Shown one piece after another: positions 61,300-64,000 of a stretch of 64,000 bases of DNA (the first letter of the stretch is position 1; every line of letters starts with the position of its first letter). The notes beneath the pieces are model-generated. The model searched no databases. It was not told the origin of the DNA and worked only from the letters and a program-made list of their open reading frames with translations. The position numbers were made by a program, and so were the translations under genes. The stretch lies in NCBI GenBank assembly GCA_964389525.1, contig CAYMEX010000008.1:49116-113115 (forward strand), written 5' to 3'. The DNA is from JAFLTL01 sp964389525 (GTDB lineage: Bacteria; Bacteroidota; Bacteroidia; Bacteroidales; Muribaculaceae).

Positions 61300-61336
61300 T
61301 TTCATACGACCAAAGAAATCAGATATTTATCTCACG

Positions 61337-63223
61337 GTGGAACAACTTAAACACGAATGCGGTGTGGCCATGGTGCGCCTGCGCAAACCTATAAGCTACT
61401 ACAAGGAGAAATACGGCACCTATGCCTATGGCCTCGACAAGCTGTATCTGCTCATGGAGAAACAGCACAACCGCGGACAGGAAGGCGCGGGCATCGGCGT
61501 AGTCAAGCTGCACGCCTGCCCCGGCCATGAATATGTTTTCCGCGAGCGTGCCCTCGGCGCCGGCGCCATATCGGAAATCTTCTCGACTGTCGGCGAGAAA
61601 CTGCGCAAAGAAGATCTTACAACGTCAGATGCCGCACACATCGAGTCATACGTTCCCTTTATCGGGGAAATCTACATGGGGCATCTGCGCTACAGCACGA
61701 CCGGCAAAAGCGGCATATCGTATGTGCATCCGTTTCTGCGCCGCAACAACTGGCGGTCGCGCAACCTGCTTCTGTGCGGCAACTTCAACATGACGAACGT
61801 CGACGAGGTCTTCAACTCGATCGTGGAGACCGGGCAGCATCCAAGACTCTACTCCGACACAATCGTGCTGCTCGAGCAACTCGGATATGCCCTCGACAAG
61901 GAGAACCACAACCAGTACCGCCGCTTCCGCGACACACTGCCCAATCCTCAGCTCACAACCGCAATCGAGGATAATCTCGGTCTGTCGGCTGTGCTGAAGA
62001 ATGCCTCTCCCGACTGGGACGGCGGTTTTGTGATATGCGGAGCCACGGGATCGGGCGACATGTTCGCCATGCGCGACCGCAACGGCATACGCCCCGCCTT
62101 CTACTACTACGACGACGAGGTTGTCGTGGTCACATCGGAGCGCCCCGTGATACAGACCGTGTTCAACGTGCGCCGAAATGAGGTGAAGGAACTCACCCCC
62201 GGCAGTGCCATCACAGTGAAGAAAAACGGCGACATTGAGCTGTTTGACGTCCTCGGCGAGGGTGAGAACCGCCGTTGCTCGTTTGAGCGCATCTACTTCT
62301 CGCGTGGCAGCGACGCCGACATATATCAGGAGCGCAAGAAACTCGGTCATCAGCTTATACCCGACATACTCAACGCCATTGACGGTGATCTCGACAATAC
62401 GGTGATTTCGTTTATCCCCAACACCGCCGAAGTGGCATTCATAGGCCTGTGCGAGGAACTCGAGCGCGAGCTGAACCGTCGCAAGGCCAAGGCTCTGCAC
62501 ACCGCCCTCTGCGACGGCACACTATCGCACGAGTCGATCGACCAGATACTGAGCAGCAGGCTCAGGGTCGAGAAAGTGGCGATAAAGGATATAAAACTGC
62601 GCACATTCATAGCCGAAGGTACATCGCGCAACGATCTGGCAGCGCATGTCTACGACGTCACATACGGCTGCATACGCAACGGCATCGACAATCTTGTCGT
62701 AATCGACGACAGCATCGTGCGCGGCACCACACTGCGCCAGTCGATACTGTCGATGCTCGACAGGCTTCATCCGCGCCGCATAGTGGTAGTCTCCTCATCG
62801 CCGCAGGTGCGCTACCCCGACTGCTACGGCATCGACATGTCGCGCATGAGCGAATTCATAGCGTTCAAAGCAGCCGTAGCGCTTCTCAAGGAGCGCGGCA
62901 TGGAATACCGGCTCGGCACCGTTTATCAGAATTGCCTGAAAGAACTTGAGAAACCGGCATCGGAGCAGGTGAACTGCGTGAAAAAGATCTATGAACCGTT
63001 CACCGACGCAGAAATCTCGGCGAAAATAGCCGACATGCTCAAACCCGACAATGCGGAAGCCGAAATAAAGATTGTGTATCAGACACTCGACGGACTGCAC
63101 AACGCCATACCCGGACATCCCGGCGACTGGTATTTCTCGGGCGACTATCCCACTCCCGGCGGCACGAGACTCGTCAACCGCGCATACGTGAACTTCTACG
63201 AGGGAAATGCCGACCGACGCTGA
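61337..63223 (+). CDS. purF: Amidophosphoribosyltransferase (long Bacteroidetes type)
   Basis: About 628 residues from GTG 61337 (VEQLKHECGVAMVRLRKPIS), with the Ntn-type glutaminase Cys at position 8 (HECGV) after a short propeptide, RGQEGAGIG, GHLRYSTTGKSG, and a phosphoribosyltransferase motif VVIDDSIVRGTTLRQS near the C-terminus. It makes phosphoribosylamine from PRPP and glutamine, the first purine step. An earlier ATG at 61265 would start inside the glnN terminator and is rejected. It is longer than E. coli PurF because of insertions typical of this group. Confidence 0.93.
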   Translation: MEQLKHECGVAMVRLRKPISYYKEKYGTYAYGLDKLYLLMEKQHNRGQEGAGIGVVKLHACPGHEYVFRERALGAGAISEIFSTVGEKLRKEDLTTSDAAHIESYVPFIGEIYMGHLRYSTTGKSGISYVHPFLRRNNWRSRNLLLCGNFNMTNVDEVFNSIVETGQHPRLYSDTIVLLEQLGYALDKENHNQYRRFRDTLPNPQLTTAIEDNLGLSAVLKNASPDWDGGFVICGATGSGDMFAMRDRNGIRPAFYYYDDEVVVVTSERPVIQTVFNVRRNEVKELTPGSAITVKKNGDIELFDVLGEGENRRCSFERIYFSRGSDADIYQERKKLGHQLIPDILNAIDGDLDNTVISFIPNTAEVAFIGLCEELERELNRRKAKALHTALCDGTLSHESIDQILSSRLRVEKVAIKDIKLRTFIAEGTSRNDLAAHVYDVTYGCIRNGIDNLVVIDDSIVRGTTLRQSILSMLDRLHPRRIVVVSSSPQVRYPDCYGIDMSRMSEFIAFKAAVALLKERGMEYRLGTVYQNCLKELEKPASEQVNCVKKIYEPFTDAEISAKIADMLKPDNAEAEIKIVYQTLDGLHNAIPGHPGDWYFSGDYPTPGGTRLVNRAYVNFYEGNADRR

Positions 63224-63257
63224 AGAGAATATATCTGTTTATTGTTCCTGAGACGTA

Positions 63258-63288
63258 TTGTAGATCGAAACGAATTTCACTATCTTTG
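63258..63288 (+). promoter_or_regulatory. Promoter of glnS
   Basis: TTG (63258-63260, in ATTG), a 20-nt spacer and TATCTTTG (63281-63288). The start codon is at 63328. Confidence 0.5.
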
Positions 63289-63327
63289 CAATTAGGAATA
63301 ATCCAAACTGAACAAAACTATCTCGCA

Positions 63328-64000
63328 ATGGCAGATATGACCATACCCCAGGAAGAGAATACTGAGAAGAAGGGGCTCAACTTTGTAGAGCAGATTGTAG
63401 CCGACGACCTTGCCGCCGGCAAGAACGGCGGACGCCTCAACACGCGTTTCCCGCCCGAGCCCAACGGTTACCTGCACATCGGACATGCCAAAGCCATATG
63501 TATGGATTTCGGCGTGGCCGAGAAATTCGGAGGCACATGCAATCTTCGTTTCGACGACACCAACCCCGTAAAAGAGGATGTGGAATATGTCGACTCGATA
63601 CGCGAGGATATCCACTGGCTCGGTTTCGACTGGGGCGACCGCGAGTATTACGCATCCGACTACTTCCCAAAACTGTGGGATCTCGCCGTGCGTCTCATCA
63701 AGGAAGGCAAGGCCTATGTCGATGACCAGACATCGGAGCAGATAGCCCAGCAGAAAGGCACTCCGACGACACCCGGACAGGAAAGTCCCTACCGCAACCG
63801 CACACCCGAGGAGAACCTCGACCTGTTCATACGCATGAACAACGGCGAGTTTGAGGAGGGAGCGCGAGTGCTGCGCGCCAAGATCGACATGGCGTCGCCC
63901 AACATGCACTTCCGCGACCCGATCATGTACCGCATCATCAAGACACCCCACCACCGCACCGGCACAACATGGAAAGTCTACCCGATGTATGACTTCGCCC
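63328..64000 (+). CDS. glnS: Glutaminyl-tRNA synthetase (C-terminus outside window)
   Basis: The first 224 residues of a class I synthetase. RFPPEPNGYLHIGHAKAICM carries the HIGH motif at residues 50-53, followed by GGTCNLRFDDTNPVKEDVEY, then VDSIREDIHWLGFDWGDREY, and NMHFRDPIMYRIIKTPHHRT, which match bacterial GlnRS rather than GluRS. Many Bacteroidetes GlnRS have a YqeY-type C-terminal domain, but that part is beyond the window. The frame is open at the edge. Confidence 0.92.
   Translation, partial: MADMTIPQEENTEKKGLNFVEQIVADDLAAGKNGGRLNTRFPPEPNGYLHIGHAKAICMDFGVAEKFGGTCNLRFDDTNPVKEDVEYVDSIREDIHWLGFDWGDREYYASDYFPKLWDLAVRLIKEGKAYVDDQTSEQIAQQKGTPTTPGQESPYRNRTPEENLDLFIRMNNGEFEEGARVLRAKIDMASPNMHFRDPIMYRIIKTPHHRTGTTWKVYPMYDFA

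Overview
The window looks like chromosomal DNA from an anaerobic gut member of the Bacteroidales, most likely a Muribaculaceae-type organism. The evidence is gene content: a complete BatA-E/MoxR operon, a FeoA-FeoB fusion, type III glutamine synthetase, LL-diaminopimelate aminotransferase, a DUF5683 gene behind parAB, a DUF5106 protein and a HU-LysM protein. Many starts are preceded by the Bacteroidetes promoter signature (TTTG about 20 nt before TAnnTTTG) rather than by Shine-Dalgarno sequences. No transposase, integrase, CRISPR array, rRNA or tRNA was seen. Family-level placement is inference.

Layout. 1-2388 (minus): DUF5683 protein, ParB, ParA. 2513-9262 (plus): TetR regulator, FabG-type reductase, an unusual hemerythrin-LuxR regulator, a secreted DUF1080 protein, then a small cassette with an interrupted sigma factor, a one-TM protein, a secreted protein of unknown function and an S41 protease that shares a domain with it. 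9317-17968 (minus): MiaA, PepT, a TPR protein, GyrA, PyrD/PyrK and an XRE-type repressor. 17969-18850: an AT-rich gap full of inverted repeats. 18851-22074 (plus): FeoAB and a Crp/Fnr regulator. 22194-32808 (minus): a small HTH protein, the Bat operon, a HU-TM-LysM protein and a small HU protein.

33030-37903 (plus): AlaRS, a DMT exporter and a glycosyltransferase. 37914-39617 (minus): SulP transporter. 39861-55369 (plus): DUF5106 protein, MnmA, DUF151 nuclease-like protein, nucleoside MFS transporter, RsmE, then a tight run of TPR protein, TamB, AGCS symporter, IspF, PatB-like aminotransferase and AroA. 55370-56190: about 0.8 kb of non-coding DNA made largely of small hairpins and repeated blocks. 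56191-56736 (minus): RsmD. 56835-64000 (plus): DapF-DapL (lysine and cell-wall precursor), GlnN, PurF (nitrogen and purine supply) and the start of GlnRS.

Most of the window is conserved housekeeping. The least-explained parts are the sigma/one-TM/secreted-domain/S41 cassette (5837-9262) with its in-frame TGA, the hemerythrin-LuxR regulator (3912-4925), the HU-TM-LysM protein (31347-32537), the inverted-repeat region between the XRE gene and feoAB, and the palindrome mosaic after aroA.
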